From positions 88,314,334-88,378,333 of the forward strand of contig JAUPFV010000004.1 in NCBI GenBank assembly GCA_036936605.1: 64,000 nt of DNA. The letters run 5' to 3'. The stretch comes from Limnanthes douglasii subsp. nivea. Its lineage: Eukaryota; Streptophyta; Magnoliopsida; Brassicales; Limnanthaceae. The notes under the pieces are model-generated. The model had not been told where the DNA came from, made no database searches, and saw only the letters and a list, made by a program, of their open reading frames with translations. Positions 1-12,128 of the stretch are shown here, one piece after another (position 1 is the stretch's first letter; each line of letters opens with the position of its first letter). The translations under genes and the position numbers were made by a program.

Positions 1-866
1 CCCCCACCAGGATTCATCTGAAGTTTTTCACACTCTGGCCCTGGGCCAAAGTTAGGGCTTCATACCTTGTTTGGGTGAAAATACTTATACTCTTTATGGG
101 TAATATCCTCATTCTATATATTATAATTCAGAGATGTTCCAATGGTTAAATAAATACTCAATTTGGAATGATATTGTGAAGTTGTTTTACTACATTCTTA
201 GCTATAATCTCGCTAGGTCACATTTGGCTCCAGAGATCTACCGTCAAAGTTCGAACAATACAAGTTGGATAATTATGATAATTTAGTAGATCCATGGATC
301 ATATTGAGTAATTAAAATATGTGATATTAGGATTTGGATGGACGACCGACTTATGGGTCGAGCTTTCTTGATGACCTTCAGAGAGAATGCTTAGACATGG
401 TTCAACTAGCTGCTTCTAGGCTCGATAATAAGCTTAGAAAATTTATGGACTTATTCAAGGTTTAATTTATCCGAAGCAAAAATATTAAAGGTGACAGTGA
501 TTTTATTATGCACTGCAAGTAAGAGATCAATGAGATTTTGTGAGATTATAACCAGTCTTTTGTTCAAACAAAGAATATCATTGACGAGTGACACGAAGCT
601 GTAGCTTATCATTTGCTCTAAAACGTTATCCTCTTGCGTATGTTGGTTAAGGATGTAATGAATAAAGAATCCATCTTTTAAGATGAAATTAGCTCAAGTA
701 GGGTCGCAAAACAAGGTGAAAAAAAATGATAATGGTGAGACTGGTACCGAGCTGAAAATTTTCACCTATCCTCATCACAAAACCAAGCTCATCTCTCGAC
801 TATAATGTTTTATCAAGCACTGCCAAGACATAACCAATATCACCCTGGCGAGGAAATTTTATGATA
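1..866 (+). pseudogene. Element I: decayed Tat-type gypsy gag remnant
   Basis: No open frame remains. Translated piecewise, about 230-710 resembles the gag of the other Tat elements here: a Y-K-L-D-N-Y-D segment (cf. LEKYDG), then a stretch that aligns with E's gag over the motifs NGDTIMNCKQ and LRDY (here KGDSDFIMHCK and an RDYNQSF-like segment after a stop). Stops and frameshifts are frequent. Gag is the structural capsid precursor. Neither end is seen: the left end is outside the window and the right end meets the LTR of G. The homology was read by eye and is moderate. Confidence 0.55.
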
Positions 867-1354
867 TGTATAAAGTATAGAAAATGGAAGAACAAAGTGC
901 AATTATATTATTGGTTATATACAAAAACCTTACATTATTTTAGGATCTTCTCTTCTTTATATAATACATTCATAATACATTATTTCATTACTTCTTAATA
1001 ATTCTCCATTTTCGGTTATGCTTGGTCGTGGGTTCATGCCCTGCTCCCACATCCTTAATTCTATAATGTTATTGCTTTTAGTGGTCTTATTTTATGTAAC
1101 CACCATTCAACATCGGCCAAGGTATGGTTCTACCTTCACACGGATGACGATTTTGCTTTCGCACAGACGATGCTTGGTTCTTCTACCGATATCTTTTCCT
1201 TGTGTTATACTGCCGAAGGTATCTCGTCCCGTTCTCCCTAAATAATCCTTTGTATAGTCTGACTATGAATAATATTCTTCGATTATTGTTTTGTAGTTGA
1301 AGGGGCCTCGTCCTAGCCAATGGATATAAGTTGTGACAAGGTTATGCCTTATCA
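867..1354 (-). repeat. 3' LTR of element G
   Basis: On the - strand the segment starts TGATAAGGCATAACC directly after a polypurine tract and ends TTTATACA, so it has TG...CA ends. A TATATAAAG box lies about three quarters along it. No second copy is in the window, so the left boundary at 867 rests on the terminal CA and the change to gag-like sequence. Confidence 0.6.
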
Positions 1355-1357
1355 AGA

Positions 1358-1371
1358 CTCCCCTAGTCCTT
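1358..1371 (-). other. Polypurine tract of element G
   Basis: On the - strand it reads GGACTAGGGGAGT, next to the LTR start. It has the same form as the PPTs of B (GGACTAGGGGGCTAC) and D (GGACTGGGGGGATAC). It primes plus-strand DNA synthesis. Confidence 0.65.
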
Positions 1372-1702
1372 GTAAAACGGAGCGATGGTTAGGAAAGCAC
1401 CTTTTATAAGGATTAATATCCTATGCCAGACGAGGTATATTTTTATTCTCCAAAGTCGCTATTTCCACGTGTCTTTTTCAATTATTCTTCTTACATCGTC
1501 ATACATGTGATCGCTTCTAGCACCCTCTTTTTGCCACATTTCACAAATCCTTTGCCTATGTCTGACAAGCGTCGTATCTAGTTGCGTGATTGTAGAAATA
1601 ACGTTTCATATTTTACTCTTTATTAAAACAACATGGCCTCTCCTCTTCTCTTTTGCCTATGACCCACGAGTTGGCCCAATTTAAGTTAGTTATTATACTA
1701 AG

Positions 1703-1709
1703 TATAAAT
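1703..1709 (+). promoter_or_regulatory. Candidate TATA box for the antisense gene of G
   Basis: TATAAAT lies about 290 bp upstream of the likely ATG at 1998. It is followed by a CT-rich leader. A possible leader intron runs from a donor near 1831 (AAG|GTAAAAC) to an acceptor at 1995 (TTTTCCCCAG). Weak alone, but B and D have TATA boxes before the same gene. Confidence 0.4.
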
Positions 1710-1997
1710 TACCATCTTGAACGTTTATTTTCTTTTTTCCTCTTTCTTTCAAACAAAAACTGAATTCGTAAGCTTCCCTTTGTTGGGTGTTCATCGTTTG
1801 TTTGTTTTCAAACGCCAGACACCAAAATCAAGGTAAAACTCAAACTACTTTAATTTTTTGTCTTCATTTTGCTGTCTTGTTTGTTTTCTCATTTATCTAG
1901 TCTTCATTAGTTTCCCCAACCCTTTGCCTGGAAAATCTATAATGTCTCATTATGGGTTTTGATTCTTTTGACATCAACTTTTGTATTTTCCCCAGAA

Positions 1998-4660
1998 ATG
2001 ACTCACAAAGAATCATCGAAAAAGTTGAAAACCACCACTAACACTATTCATGGTGCCCCACCAACGGACACAGAGGAAGACATAAATTTCTTAGATTACT
2101 ATTTCAATCGCATGATGCACCTTTATAAAAACCTAAGCCCCAAAGGGTTCTTAGGTTTAGATTAGTGTACGAATTACTTGACTCTGTAGTTACTAAACTT
2201 CTCGAGCCTGGCGAACATCCCCACCATGCTAGATAGGGAGACTTGTTTATATACTATGTTGTTCGATTGAGGACTCTGACTACCCTTATCAAAAATAATA
2301 AATGAGTTTTTTAGGTATATTCGAATCTGTCACACGCAACTAACGACCAATGAGAGGAATGTTTTTGCTTAGTGTTGTACTCAGTTCTAAGTTGTTAAAC
2401 AAGAAATTATGTATATCTTAATTATTTTCTAGCATTGATGTATATAAACTCTTAAAGAGCCCTACTACTACATATCCACCCGTAGTAAGATTGTCACGCT
2501 TCTTGATTTTGACAAACACTAGAAGCATTCTTTTATTTTTGTCTATGGGAATTGGGAGCATCTCATTTCCAAACATAAACTTTAACTAGAAAGACAATGG
2601 ATGAGCATACTAAAGCGTTATGTTGTTTATTCTTTTATTGCCTTTGTCGGTGTCTATGTTGCTCATATTGATCAATTTTTGTATTTTATTTTCTGAAGGT
2701 ACAGACTCGGGGAAATACTAAGCGTTGTGGATGAAATTATATGGTGGCCGTGAAGCAAGCCCATTAGAGCGTCTGTCACTTGCTCCATATACCTAGTGGA
2801 TGTCTAAATACCCTCGTCTATTTACACAAATCAATTTTATCATAATTGGGTTGTGGACACTACCGAAGACACAAAAGTTTTAGAATAGAGATGTTATGTT
2901 GACTTCTACCATGGCGCTTGTCACTACAGAGGTCATTGAGCCCATTTTGGCAGAGAGGTTGTATGCTGATAACCCCCGGGGTGTTGTTCGGAACCTTCCT
3001 CCTAGAAGATCCAAAGATGCTAATGATGGTACTGATGCCCCTCATGGGAAAAAGAGATCATTTGGGGATGGTGAAACCAATGAGGCCAAACCCAACAACA
3101 AGAGAAAGGTTCCCCGGACTTTTGCAACCACTTATACATCTCATAATACACTTACTGACACAACGTATAATTAACGGGACTCTAGCGATTGCGTTGTAAT
3201 ATCATCATTGATAAAGAAAGGTGAGAGCATGGGACAGAGTAGTCCATCCACTGGATGTTTTGTAAGAAAGAAAAGAGTGTTAAGGATGAACGAGACCCCG
3301 GTTAGTAGCAGCCCAAAGGTAGTTGGGGAGCAGTCCTAAACTGGATTAGACAATTTAGCTACGGTGGTTAGTAAGGCCCTTTATTTTTTCATGATGCGAC
3401 TTCTGGTAAAGTCGAGATTGTGGGTGTTTCAATCGGTGCTAGTAAAGAGCATACCCATCTACTTGGTTGAACCAACCATTATCGAGTAGTATCCAATACC
3501 TCTATTGTCAAAGACCTAAATGTCCATCCTTTAGCCTCATCAATAGTAGAATTAAGCAATCGTCAACGTGGTACTTGCACTTCTGACCCTCTAAAAATTA
3601 TTTCTTCTTTATATCTTGCTGTTTTAAAGTCCTCCTCTCAATCCGAACTACCTGATCGACCCCTTGCTATTAGCATGGCAAATCCTTCTGATCTTATTTT
3701 TAAAAATTGATTCATTATCACGAGATGACTCTGTATAATAGTGTGAGCATGTATGATCTCCTACAGTGCCAATTAGAATTATCGATCGTGGTATGTTTTA
3801 TATTTTTCTTCATGACAAGGGTTTTGCTATATTTTTATTTCTTTTAATTTCTCAATATTTTCTTTATGTAGAATAACCACAAGTCGACGGTATTGGCCTA
3901 CTAAGGCATGAACCCTACTGATGCTAAGATCATGGACAATTTTTTTCCTGAGCCCTTGTCGTTTGGTTATGTCAAAACCCTCACTGCCGACCTTGCACAC
4001 TACAAAAGGGATATAATGCGTCTAAAACGTATTGTGAGAAGCTGTAAAAGGAGAAGGCCGATCTGGTCAATGGCATGCATCCTGTTACCTCTGCCAATGA
4101 TAAGTTAACAAAGACTATCACAAATCTAATAGGTGAAATAATGTCCTCTTGAATCAGGCGAAAAAACGTATTTGTCATAATTCTGGGCTGTTTGTCAAGG
4201 TTGAGGAGTCCTATATTGCCAGCAACCATGTTTGTTTCTAAAATAATACTATCCGTTTGGAGGATACTCGGTTGAGATTGGAGCTCAAGAAACTGAGAAA
4301 CGACTGAATGAACTGGTCTCTAAGGATCATGTTGATGGTCAACATGAGGAACTAGGGAGGATAAAGCCTGACCTAGAGAAAATTCGGAAGGCCACCATCA
4401 ACGAACTCTAGAAGAAGAATACTGATATGAAGCTGGGTCAGTTTAATAGATTTATGTCAGATGAAAAAAAGCCGTAAGTTACTGACAACGAAGAAGAAGA
4501 CTAAGAAGTAATGAAAAATGCGACAAAAATACTCCCCCCTTGTCCAAGGAACCCACCCACCGACCAATGGATTAGTGGTTGATCCCATCGCTACTTGCCC
4601 TGATGCAGTGCCCTCCGATGCAGGATTACCAGAAAAGAAGACTGGCAAAGAAGGTGGTAC
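1998..4660 (+). pseudogene. Antisense gene (aORF) of element G, decayed
   Basis: It runs opposite to G's gag-pol, between integrase and 3' LTR. The first part (ATG at 1998) leads to a Y-E-L-L-D-S-V-V segment and PGEHPH...GDLFIYY (about 2165-2260), the same layout as the antisense genes of A (PSVGEHPYEA) and H. A basic, low-complexity part (2896-3170, with KKRS and NNKRKV) is followed by a coiled-coil-like part (3908-4450). Many stops and frameshifts separate the parts. Its function is unknown; the first part resembles the domain catalogued as 'putative gypsy type transposon' in plants, by memory of the family. Confidence 0.55.
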
Positions 4661-4959
4661 TAGTGAAATCATTTATATTTTATTTTAAAGTTAAACTTTT
4701 CTACCAGCACTGTTCTTAGTCATGACTCATTATAGCCCATTGCGTAGCCAGATAGGCGTGGCTTATTTTAGCTCTTTCACTTTTGTAATAATTGATGACC
4801 CCCGCCTATTTGATAATTATAAATTATAAAGATTCATATTTTCTACTTATATAAAAATACAATGATAACTTGGAAAAAAGGTGACTTCATTAATAACTTT
4901 GGCTTACAACATGGCTCAATAAAAACCCTTAAGCGCCACCAAAAGAGAAAAGAGTGCAC
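4661..4959 (-). other. G region between integrase and antisense gene
   Basis: No gene. On the - strand 4720-4770 contains GGCTACGCAATGGGC, a unit also found after the integrases of A (28250-28420) and H (37900-37940). The three elements therefore share a related 3' spacer. Confidence 0.45.
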
Positions 4960-6077
4960 AACCGCTCTTAAGTAGTGTATTGATAAATTTTTAAATGGTT
5001 TACATTCCACGTATGTTTCAATGGATTAAAATCTATGTATTCCAGTCCATATGCCCCATGATGTCCTTTGGAGATGACTCTGTATGGGTATCCCAATCTG
5101 GAGCTAGCTTTCCTGCGTTCTTGTCTTCAACTCGCTGGAAAAACTTTTTCATTACTAAGTCACCCACTTTGAAGCTTTGAAAATTAAGCTTGGAGTTGAA
5201 TCTTCTTCTTATTGAACTCTTGTAATGCTCATATCAGACCCTGGTCTGATCTCTCATTTCTTCAATCACCCCGATTGAAGATTGTCGCTCTTGGTCATTC
5301 ATCTTCTCTGAATAATTGACTATTTAATGGCTTGGTATTATTATATTTGTTGGTATCACTACCTCTATCCAATATACTAACGAAAACATTGTATCTCCCG
5401 TTGCTGGCCGATTTGTAGTCCAGTATACCCATGACAGCTTAGTTAGTTTGTCTGGCCATTTCCTTATTGAGATATCGATCTTCTTTTTAATTCCAACAAA
5501 AATGGTTTTGTCTGTAACCTCGACCTGAACATTTTCCCGAGGGTAGTATGGCGTATAAAAATGATGGATAATTGCGTATCTTCGGTAAAATATTGTCATG
5601 AGTTTTTTTTTTGAAACTGACATTCGTTATCAATCATGAGGATCCTTAGAATTCTAAATTAAGAAATGATCCGACTTTGAGGGAAGTCAGATATCTCATG
5701 GGATCTCGTCTTTACTAAATCATTGGCCTCATTCACTTAGTGAAGTAGTCAACTACCACCACGAGGAATTTTCTCTTACCAGTAGCCATTGAGAGTTATC
5801 CTACTAAATCCATCCTTATCTATCGAAGAGACACGGTGCTGGTACTATGCTCATTGGCTCACTGGGTAGATGTAGATTATTGGAAAATTATTGGCAAGGG
5901 TTCAATTTTTGTATTAAGGCCTAAGCATCGGAGGAAAACTTGGGCCAGTAAAACCCCGCAAGTAGAACTTTCGTTATCAATCTCGTATAACCAGAATGAG
6001 AACATGATTCCCCGTCATGCATATCCTTAAGTATTATAAATATTTCCTCTTTATCTACACAGCATAACAGCGGGCAG
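4960..6077 (-). pseudogene. Integrase of element G (core and C-terminus)
   Basis: Integrase joins retroelement cDNA to chromosomal DNA. Visible on the - strand: a zinc-finger part HDGESCSHSGY (about 6020), a decayed DDE core, and a clear 100-codon open stretch (5623-5324) with YYPRENVQVEVTDKTI and TNRPATGDTMFSLVY. It retains the third catalytic Glu (QVEV). The C-terminal part runs to about 4960 (WNVNHLKIY at the end). Several stops and frameshifts. The N-terminal end continues at 13376-13542, beyond F. Confidence 0.8.
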
Positions 6078-6739
6078 TGATAAGGTGGTATATCCACAAG
6101 CCCAACAATAGATCTGAAGAAAAGGTCGTAAATAGACTTACCGAGCGATCAGACTAAAGTTTGAGATCGAGCAAACCAGGCCTGGGCAAGACAGAAAAGA
6201 AACGGAGGAAAGATGCGAGCTACACCATAGCACGCTCGGCCCAAAATGTAGAAACATAGCAGAGGCGCTATAAACAGACACGAGTCAAACCATTAAGAGT
6301 CCAACAATAGCTGAACATGAAGACCGAGCGCGCTCAATTAAAATGAAACATCAAACACGCATAGTAGAAGACTGAGTGTACAAGAGGCCGAGCTTAACAT
6401 TAAGAAGGCTAAGTGTATACAAGTGGTGTAGAGGACCGAGTGCACCTAGGAGAAGGAAGGACATCCAGACAACGATTGGCATTATTAATAGTCAAGTGTA
6501 CTAATTCAGTCAACCCGTGAAGACCATATCTCCACAATAATGGGCGAGAATTTATGACCATTAAGGATAGTTATGGTCAAACGTGCGAAATCAATAAATG
6601 CACGTAATAAATAATCTTGTAACTGCCCCAAGCTATATAAATAGAGGTCTATATTGATGTAATCGATCATCTTCTTTTTCTTGCAAATCAATAATAACTT
6701 ACTATTTTGACATATAAGTGTTAGGGGTTTTGGTTAACA
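6078..6739 (+). repeat. 5' LTR of element F
   Basis: Starts TGATAAGGTGG and ends GGTTAACA. It matches 12688-13375 along its length, with shared blocks such as CCAAAATGTAGAAACAT and TATTAATAGTCAAGTGTA. The TATA box TATATAAATAG lies near 6634-6644 and the transcript leader follows it. Confidence 0.9.
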
Positions 6740-6743
6740 TTTT

Positions 6744-6761
6744 TTGCGCCGTTTGTGGGAA
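6744..6761 (+). other. Primer binding site of element F
   Basis: TTGCGCCGTTTGTGGGAA lies 4 bp after the LTR. It is a two-change variant of TGGCGCCGTCTGTGGGAA, found after the 5' LTRs of B and D. It anneals to the 3' end of a tRNA primer; the tRNA is not assigned here. Confidence 0.75.
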
Positions 6762-6989
6762 TCCCAAAAAACTTATTCGCACTAAAACACCAATGGTAGT
6801 AACTTGATCTGAGATCGAAATTGAGCCTAGATAAAGACGCATCCTTATGTTCAATCCAAACCACTAAATGAAGCACGTAGTAGGTCCAAGTATCACCCGA
6901 TTGCAGGCTGATTAGGAAGATCACTCTTAGGACAGGGTAGAAACCCAGCCGAGAAATCCCTCAGAGGCTGTCGACCCATCGTTGGCACC

Positions 6990-7960
6990 CGCCGTCACAA
7001 AATTATAACTAACTTGGCCAATCTATCCAATCGGACCGGAAATGTGGAGGAGGTAACGAAAGTTAGGAGGCTCGAACATCAAATTCTAGATATGAAACTG
7101 GCTCAAGGTAAGGTTGATCGAGAGCAAGAGGCAAAAAATCAAGCTGCCAATGCGACGATGGACGAGATGAACGACGCGATAAACGTCTTGACCATGAAAC
7201 TACATGATGGTAACCAAGAGAAACCAAAGTCCACTATCAAGGCTAGCCGAACGGTCAAGCATGAAGGGTCTTCCAAGCGCGACAATTATGGTTAAGAAAC
7301 TCGGGAAATTAGTTGTAAAAAACACAAAAAAGAGTGGTTTAGTAGCTTACCTAAAGGTTCCATATGAATTTTTTCAGGACTATAAAGTGCGTTTAGCGAC
7401 AGGTTTGTAGGTAACAAAGAGTTGCGCTTAGTACCCTTAAAGGGATATAGTAAGCGATTCGTCCACACCGTGAACAAACTCCCGGACTTAACATAAAACA
7501 TTGTGGTAGCCTCCTTAGAAAGGGGACTCGACATGCAAAGCAAGATGTATGCCAACCTAATCATGTTCCTATGTGATAAGATAGGAGATCTCATAGCCCG
7601 AGCCGATCAATTTATTAAAGTAGAGGATACGACTATAATCAGCCCACCAGACAATAACGTGTTAGACATTTGACCATCTACATATGAAAGGAGGAAGACT
7701 AACGAGAGGACTCGGAGAGAAACCCTAAGGAGTTTTGGTGGGTCCTATAGAGAGTTCATAAGGAACATAAGCAATCAACACCCTCTAGGCATAAACGATA
7801 CTAGTCCCCACGACCCATGTCGCCCCAAAGCTATAAAAGATCCACCATGCATTTCTGCGTGTTCCATATTGACCACGGTCATGCAACGAAGGACTGTTGG
7901 TAACTAAAAGAGGAAAATAAAACATTAGTTGACAATGGGGTTTTAATCCAATTTGTGAAG
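6990..7960 (+). pseudogene. gag of element F
   Basis: Structural capsid precursor. A charged, helical N-terminal part is open from 7014 to 7295. The capsid part is broken by stops but shows FVGNKELRLVPLKGYSKRF (about 7400-7460). A zinc knuckle lies at 7856-7900 (C-x2-H-x4-H-x4-C, CVFHIDHGHATKDC), followed by LKEEN. The spacing and order match gag of B, E and H. Disabled by many stops. Confidence 0.75.
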
Positions 7961-8046
7961 CAAAAAGAGCGCGACCTACAAAATGACAAGGAGGACGAAC
8001 CCTATAAAGCCGAGCCGGACCACCGTCGGGAGGAAAAAAATAAGGC

Positions 8047-8391
8047 TTGGGAATGAAAAAATGGATGTTTTCCATATCTGGAGATGGGACCTTGTCGGAG
8101 ACCGATCAACAAGAAACAAAACTAACGAGAGAGGATCAACAAATACTTTCCATGGGTAGCTCTTCGTATAATGATTATAGAGGACCAATGGCCGATGTAA
8201 CATTCAATGATGACGACCTGAGGAGAATTGCCACCCCACATAAAGACGCACTAACAATAACTCTAGACATCAGAGGTGTAATGGTAACTAAGGTATTGGT
8301 GGATAGGGGAAGCTCCACCAATACTATATTTAAGGAAAGCTACGACCGAATGTTGGGAGTTCCTCCAATAAACCAACGCAACAGTTTATAG
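8047..8391 (+). pseudogene. Protease region of element F, truncated
   Basis: Aspartic protease that would cleave the polyprotein. A 114-codon open stretch has a spacer, then FNDDDLRRIATPHKDAL and VLVDRGSSTNTIF with catalytic Asp at 8302-8304. The usual D-T/S-G is D-R-G here, as in element A (VDRGSS); H has VDGGSS. Sequence stops resembling protease at about 8391, where the opposite-strand RNase H of E begins. The start is a convenience start inside a polyprotein. Confidence 0.75.
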
Positions 8392-9521
8392 CCAGGTATG
8401 AAGGGAACCGTTCCCGACTCACTAATCAGAGCCGCACTTACTACAAAATCTGAAACCGCTATGTAAAGAAAAAGAGTTTCCACTGTTAAGGGCTTCGTTA
8501 GAAGGTTCGGGGATGACAAATAAGTTTTGATCCCCAAAAAGGATGTGCTCAAGGCCGGTGTCCAAACAAAATTCTTAGTGTTTCTCAAGACCTGAAAAAA
8601 TGGAGCGCAGTTGTCAGATGAATGAGAAATAAATCGATTTAAGGTCGCGAGGCATCCGGTTATCTGGACCTCCTTGATATTCTTAGGTGGTGTCATGTCG
8701 GTAAGGGCTTGTAATTTGATCGGGTCTGCTTCGATCCCTTTTTTGCTAACAAAGAACCCCAGGAACTTGCCCGACCTTACCCCAAAGGAGCATTTCTTCG
8801 AGTTCAATTTGAGGTTTATACCCCTTAGATTATCAAAGGTTTCCCTCAAATCAGCGAGATGGTCCTCGTGTGTGCCGCTCTTCACTAGCATGTCATCGAT
8901 GTAAACTTCCATATTCCTCCCCATCTGGCAATCGAATGTCTTGTTTACCAATCTCTGATAAGTTGCTCTCGCGTTTTTTAACCCGAACGGCATAACCTTA
9001 TAGAAATATAAGCCTCTTTCCGTGATAAATATTGTGCTTTCCTGATCTGATGGGTGCAACTTGACTTGGTTTTAGCCGGCGTATGCGTCCATAAAAGAGA
9101 GTAATCTGTTTCCGGACGTGGAATCCACCAACTGGTCCATTCTTGGCATCAGGAAGGGATCCTTTGGGCATGCTCGATTAAGGTCGGTAAAGTCCATACA
9201 CATCCTCCACTTCCCGCTCTTCTTTTTGAATAGGACGGGATTGGACGTCCAGAGTGGATAACTTGATTCTTTGATATGCCCGACGCTGAGCATCCTTTCA
9301 ACTTCTCTTAGAATGATTTCTGCCTTTTCTGGGGAAAATGCCCGACGCTTTTGTGAGATTGGTCTGACATTATTGTTGATAGTTAGCTTGTGAATCACAT
9401 GGTTCTCTGGCATTCCGGTCACGTCCTTCGAACACCACACGAACAAATCTAAATTTTCCTGTAGCAATAATACCAGCCGTTTCTTGAAGTCTGGTGAGAA
9501 TCCATTCCTATCTGAAAACAT
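8392..9521 (-). pseudogene. Reverse transcriptase and RNase H start of element E
   Basis: RT copies element RNA into cDNA. The frame is open from 9521 to about 8340 except for one TAA codon at 9074-9072 (DAYAG*NQV, normally Tyr). Motifs in order: KSGKWRMCMDFTDLN, FMDAYAG, FYKVMPFGLKNARATYQ, catalytic YIDDMLVKS, thumb FGVRSGKFLGFFVS, then RNase H with LYIAVSD. The RNase H similarity ends at about 8400 at the junction with F. Best-preserved RT in the gypsy block; close to RT of B. Confidence 0.9.
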
Positions 9522-9529
9522 TTCCTTCG

Positions 9530-10260
9530 GTTAATTGGTGTTTGTCGCATTCTTCGTCGGTGGTTAGAAAACTGGGAGCTTTCCTGGGATCATCGACGGG
9601 TAGTGACCCCAAGGGAAGTCCCACTAATTGCTAGTCCCGCCCTTGCTCTATCTCTTGATCCATTTTTGGTGCTAAAACCGCTCGTTAACATTCTCTTGCC
9701 GCTTTCTGGCTGCTTCGCTCTACCCCCACGTTGTTCCTGACCACGTACTTCAAACATTGATGAACCGTGGACGTTACCGCGTGCATTTGCGACAGCTAAG
9801 ACCTACCAAATATCGCGTTATGAGAGGCTGTTGCGTCTACCACGACGAATAAAATAGTGACCTCCTTCTTGAATGGCCCGCGACCCAGCTGAACGATGCC
9901 TTCAAATTCACCTACCACGTCCGCTGCTGATCCTGTGAAACCTATAATAGTTCGGTCTGAACGCGTAATTACCGGGGGCGCCTTCGCAAACGTCGATGCA
10001 AAGATTATGTTGGCACTTCTTCCGGTGTCTACTAGGATGCGTCGGATCTCCTCCCCGCAATGGCCGCCCCAATAACGACGACGTCTTCATGAGGACCGAC
10101 TATATCTCGCATGTCGTCGTCAAAATACAAAATCGGTGACGGGATGCCTTTTGAATGGGGAGATGGCCGAGCTTCCAACTGCATAGCTAGGTTTACGATA
10201 TGTCGCTTTCTGGAGGAGTGCGTGATCCCTGCCATAGGATCACCCCCAAAAATAGTCAAT
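9530..10260 (-). pseudogene. Protease of element E
   Basis: Begins MTIFGGDPMAGITHSSRKRH (10259), parallel to the protease lead of B (IFGGDTIARNSNSSQKRH). It includes SPILYFDDDMRDIVGPHED, then LVDTGRSANIIF with catalytic Asp at 10027-10029, then VVGEFEGIVQLGRGPFKKE. Frameshift near 10050 and stops later. The region leads directly into RT. Confidence 0.8.
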
Positions 10261-10289
10261 GATTCGAAAAATTGACAAAGGTTTCTTAC

Positions 10290-12052
10290 GTTTCCGTTAT
10301 TTTATGCAGCTTCCTCTTCGATGACCCCGATGAGGTTACGATTTACATCTGGGTCGAGATATTCGATGGAAACATCAAAAGGGTCGGCCACTTCAGAAAT
10401 TGGCATGGTTGTCTCGGGCTTCGGCATCGTCACGATTTCTTTCAAAGTTGTGCCCTGCTGCGCTTTCTTTTTCATGTACTTGAGTAGGTTATCGTGCTCT
10501 ATTAGCATCTGTATCTCTTTTTTGAGAGCAATACAGTCCTTAGTATCGTGTCCCACGTCTTCAGGATAGCGACAATACCGGTTGTTCCTGTGCTCCTAAG
10601 GAATTGGTATGGGGAAAGGTCTTCGATACATCCCACACTTCTTAGTCTTCTCATAGATTGAAGACACGCATTCTGTCAAATCAACAAAGTAAGCAGGTCG
10701 GATCCACTTGTTAGACATAGGTTGCGAAATCACTTGGCTCGTCTGCTTTGCTTTTTGGACCTGAGCTTGATTGGTAGTGGCTGGGTTGGTGATATTGTGT
10801 TGATTGGTTGGACTTGCTGAGCATAGCTAGCAGGGAAGAAAAAGTAAAAGCTTGCTTTTTAGTGACCCTTGCTTCATCGGTCCTAGAAGCAACCCCAAGC
10901 GATACGCTGTTAGATCCACGTTCTCTTCGCAATGATCCAGATAGGGCTTAGCATCAATAAAAGGTCTGGTGTAATCTCTGAGGCTCTCTCCCAGCTTCTG
11001 CTTACAGTTCATGATCGTGTCGCCGTTGGCTCGGAAACTTTTGTTTCCCACAAAGTTCTGACAGAACATCATCCAGAACATCCCAAAGTTTTTAATACAA
11101 CCCTGTGGTAGCCGGTTGTACCACTTAATGCCAGATTCTTGAAGGTCATCGAAAACGCCCGGCATAATAGCTTATCGTCGTTATCGAAACTCAACATAAA
11201 GTTCTTGAAGGCTTCCAAATGATTATCTGGATCCCTCTTTCCGTCATACTTCTCCAACTTGGAAATGTCAAACCTCTTCGGGAGATGCCCCGAAAATATT
11301 TCGTCGGACAATGGTGAAGCTCTCCAATTCACTCGGAATCCGAACGCTCCGCCTCCAAGCCCCTCAGTCTGAATCCCATACATGCCTTCATCTTCTGGGT
11401 TGATGAACTGGCTACTGACGCGGTACCCCTAGTTATGGCCATTTGATGGTTGCCACTGGACCTGAGGTAGAACTACCTGCTCCTCTCTGCTTCCCGTTAG
11501 CATCGCTTCTTTCTCGAACGATACTGGGGTTCTTTTCTCAGTGCTACCCTTCTTGAATTTGGGAGAGTCAGAACGAGGTGCCCTATTCCGTCGGGAATTT
11601 CTTTTCTGCGCACGCTTGTTTAGCCTTTCCTTGCGCCGGTACTCTCTTCACGACGAGTCATCCGAAGTATAATCAGCAATGATTCCGCGGTTATCCTTTG
11701 GGTATTGCTCTGCTCTTCCATCCTGTCTGTCTTCCGGGCGAGACTCCCGATAATACCGAACAGGTTGGGCATCGATACGATTGTCAATAGTCGGATAGCC
11801 TTCCCCGCGGTTGTTTACGAACAGTTCGTTCCCCTTGCCTTCCCGAGCTCTTTTATCATCCAGTTCCCGTTCTTTTTCAGCGTTTAGCTTTGCGATGTCT
11901 TCCAGCAACTGTCTCATGGTCATGATAAGAGTCGATCGCTTGTCCCGACCCTGTGCATAGTACTCCCGACCCGGAGCTTCCTTGCCATCAGACATTGAAA
12001 CGGGTCGGGCTACTTCTCTCCCGAACCTCTCCCCGACTGCTTCGTCATTCAT
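10290..12052 (-). pseudogene. gag of element E
   Basis: ATG at 12052 opens a 134-codon charged N-terminus that ends near 11648. The capsid part follows in two frames: FGFRVNWRASPLSDEIFSG and LEKYDGKRDPDNHLEAF (11383-11069), then IKWYNRLPQG and GDTIMNCKQKLGESLRDYT (11165-10827). A zinc knuckle near 10575-10534 reads CRYPEDVGHDTKDC, where the usual His after CRY is Pro. The C-terminal tail ends EYLDPDVNRN (about 10330). Frameshifts at about 11100 and 10700. Confidence 0.85.
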
Positions 12053-12109
12053 TATTTAAGATTTAGATTGCGATTTTCAAAGAAAAAGATTCCTTTTTGG
12101 TATCACGGA

Positions 12110-12127
12110 TTCCCACAGACGACGCCA
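12110..12127 (-). other. Primer binding site of element E
   Basis: On the - strand it reads TGGCGTCGTCTGTGGGAA, one base from the PBS of B and D, immediately downstream of the LTR end. Confidence 0.8.
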
Positions 12128-12128
12128 A

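Noticed and set aside
1018..1245. A 75-codon + strand frame with a hydrophobic start
   Set aside because: It falls inside the LTR of G; the hydrophobic start is chance in AT-rich sequence.
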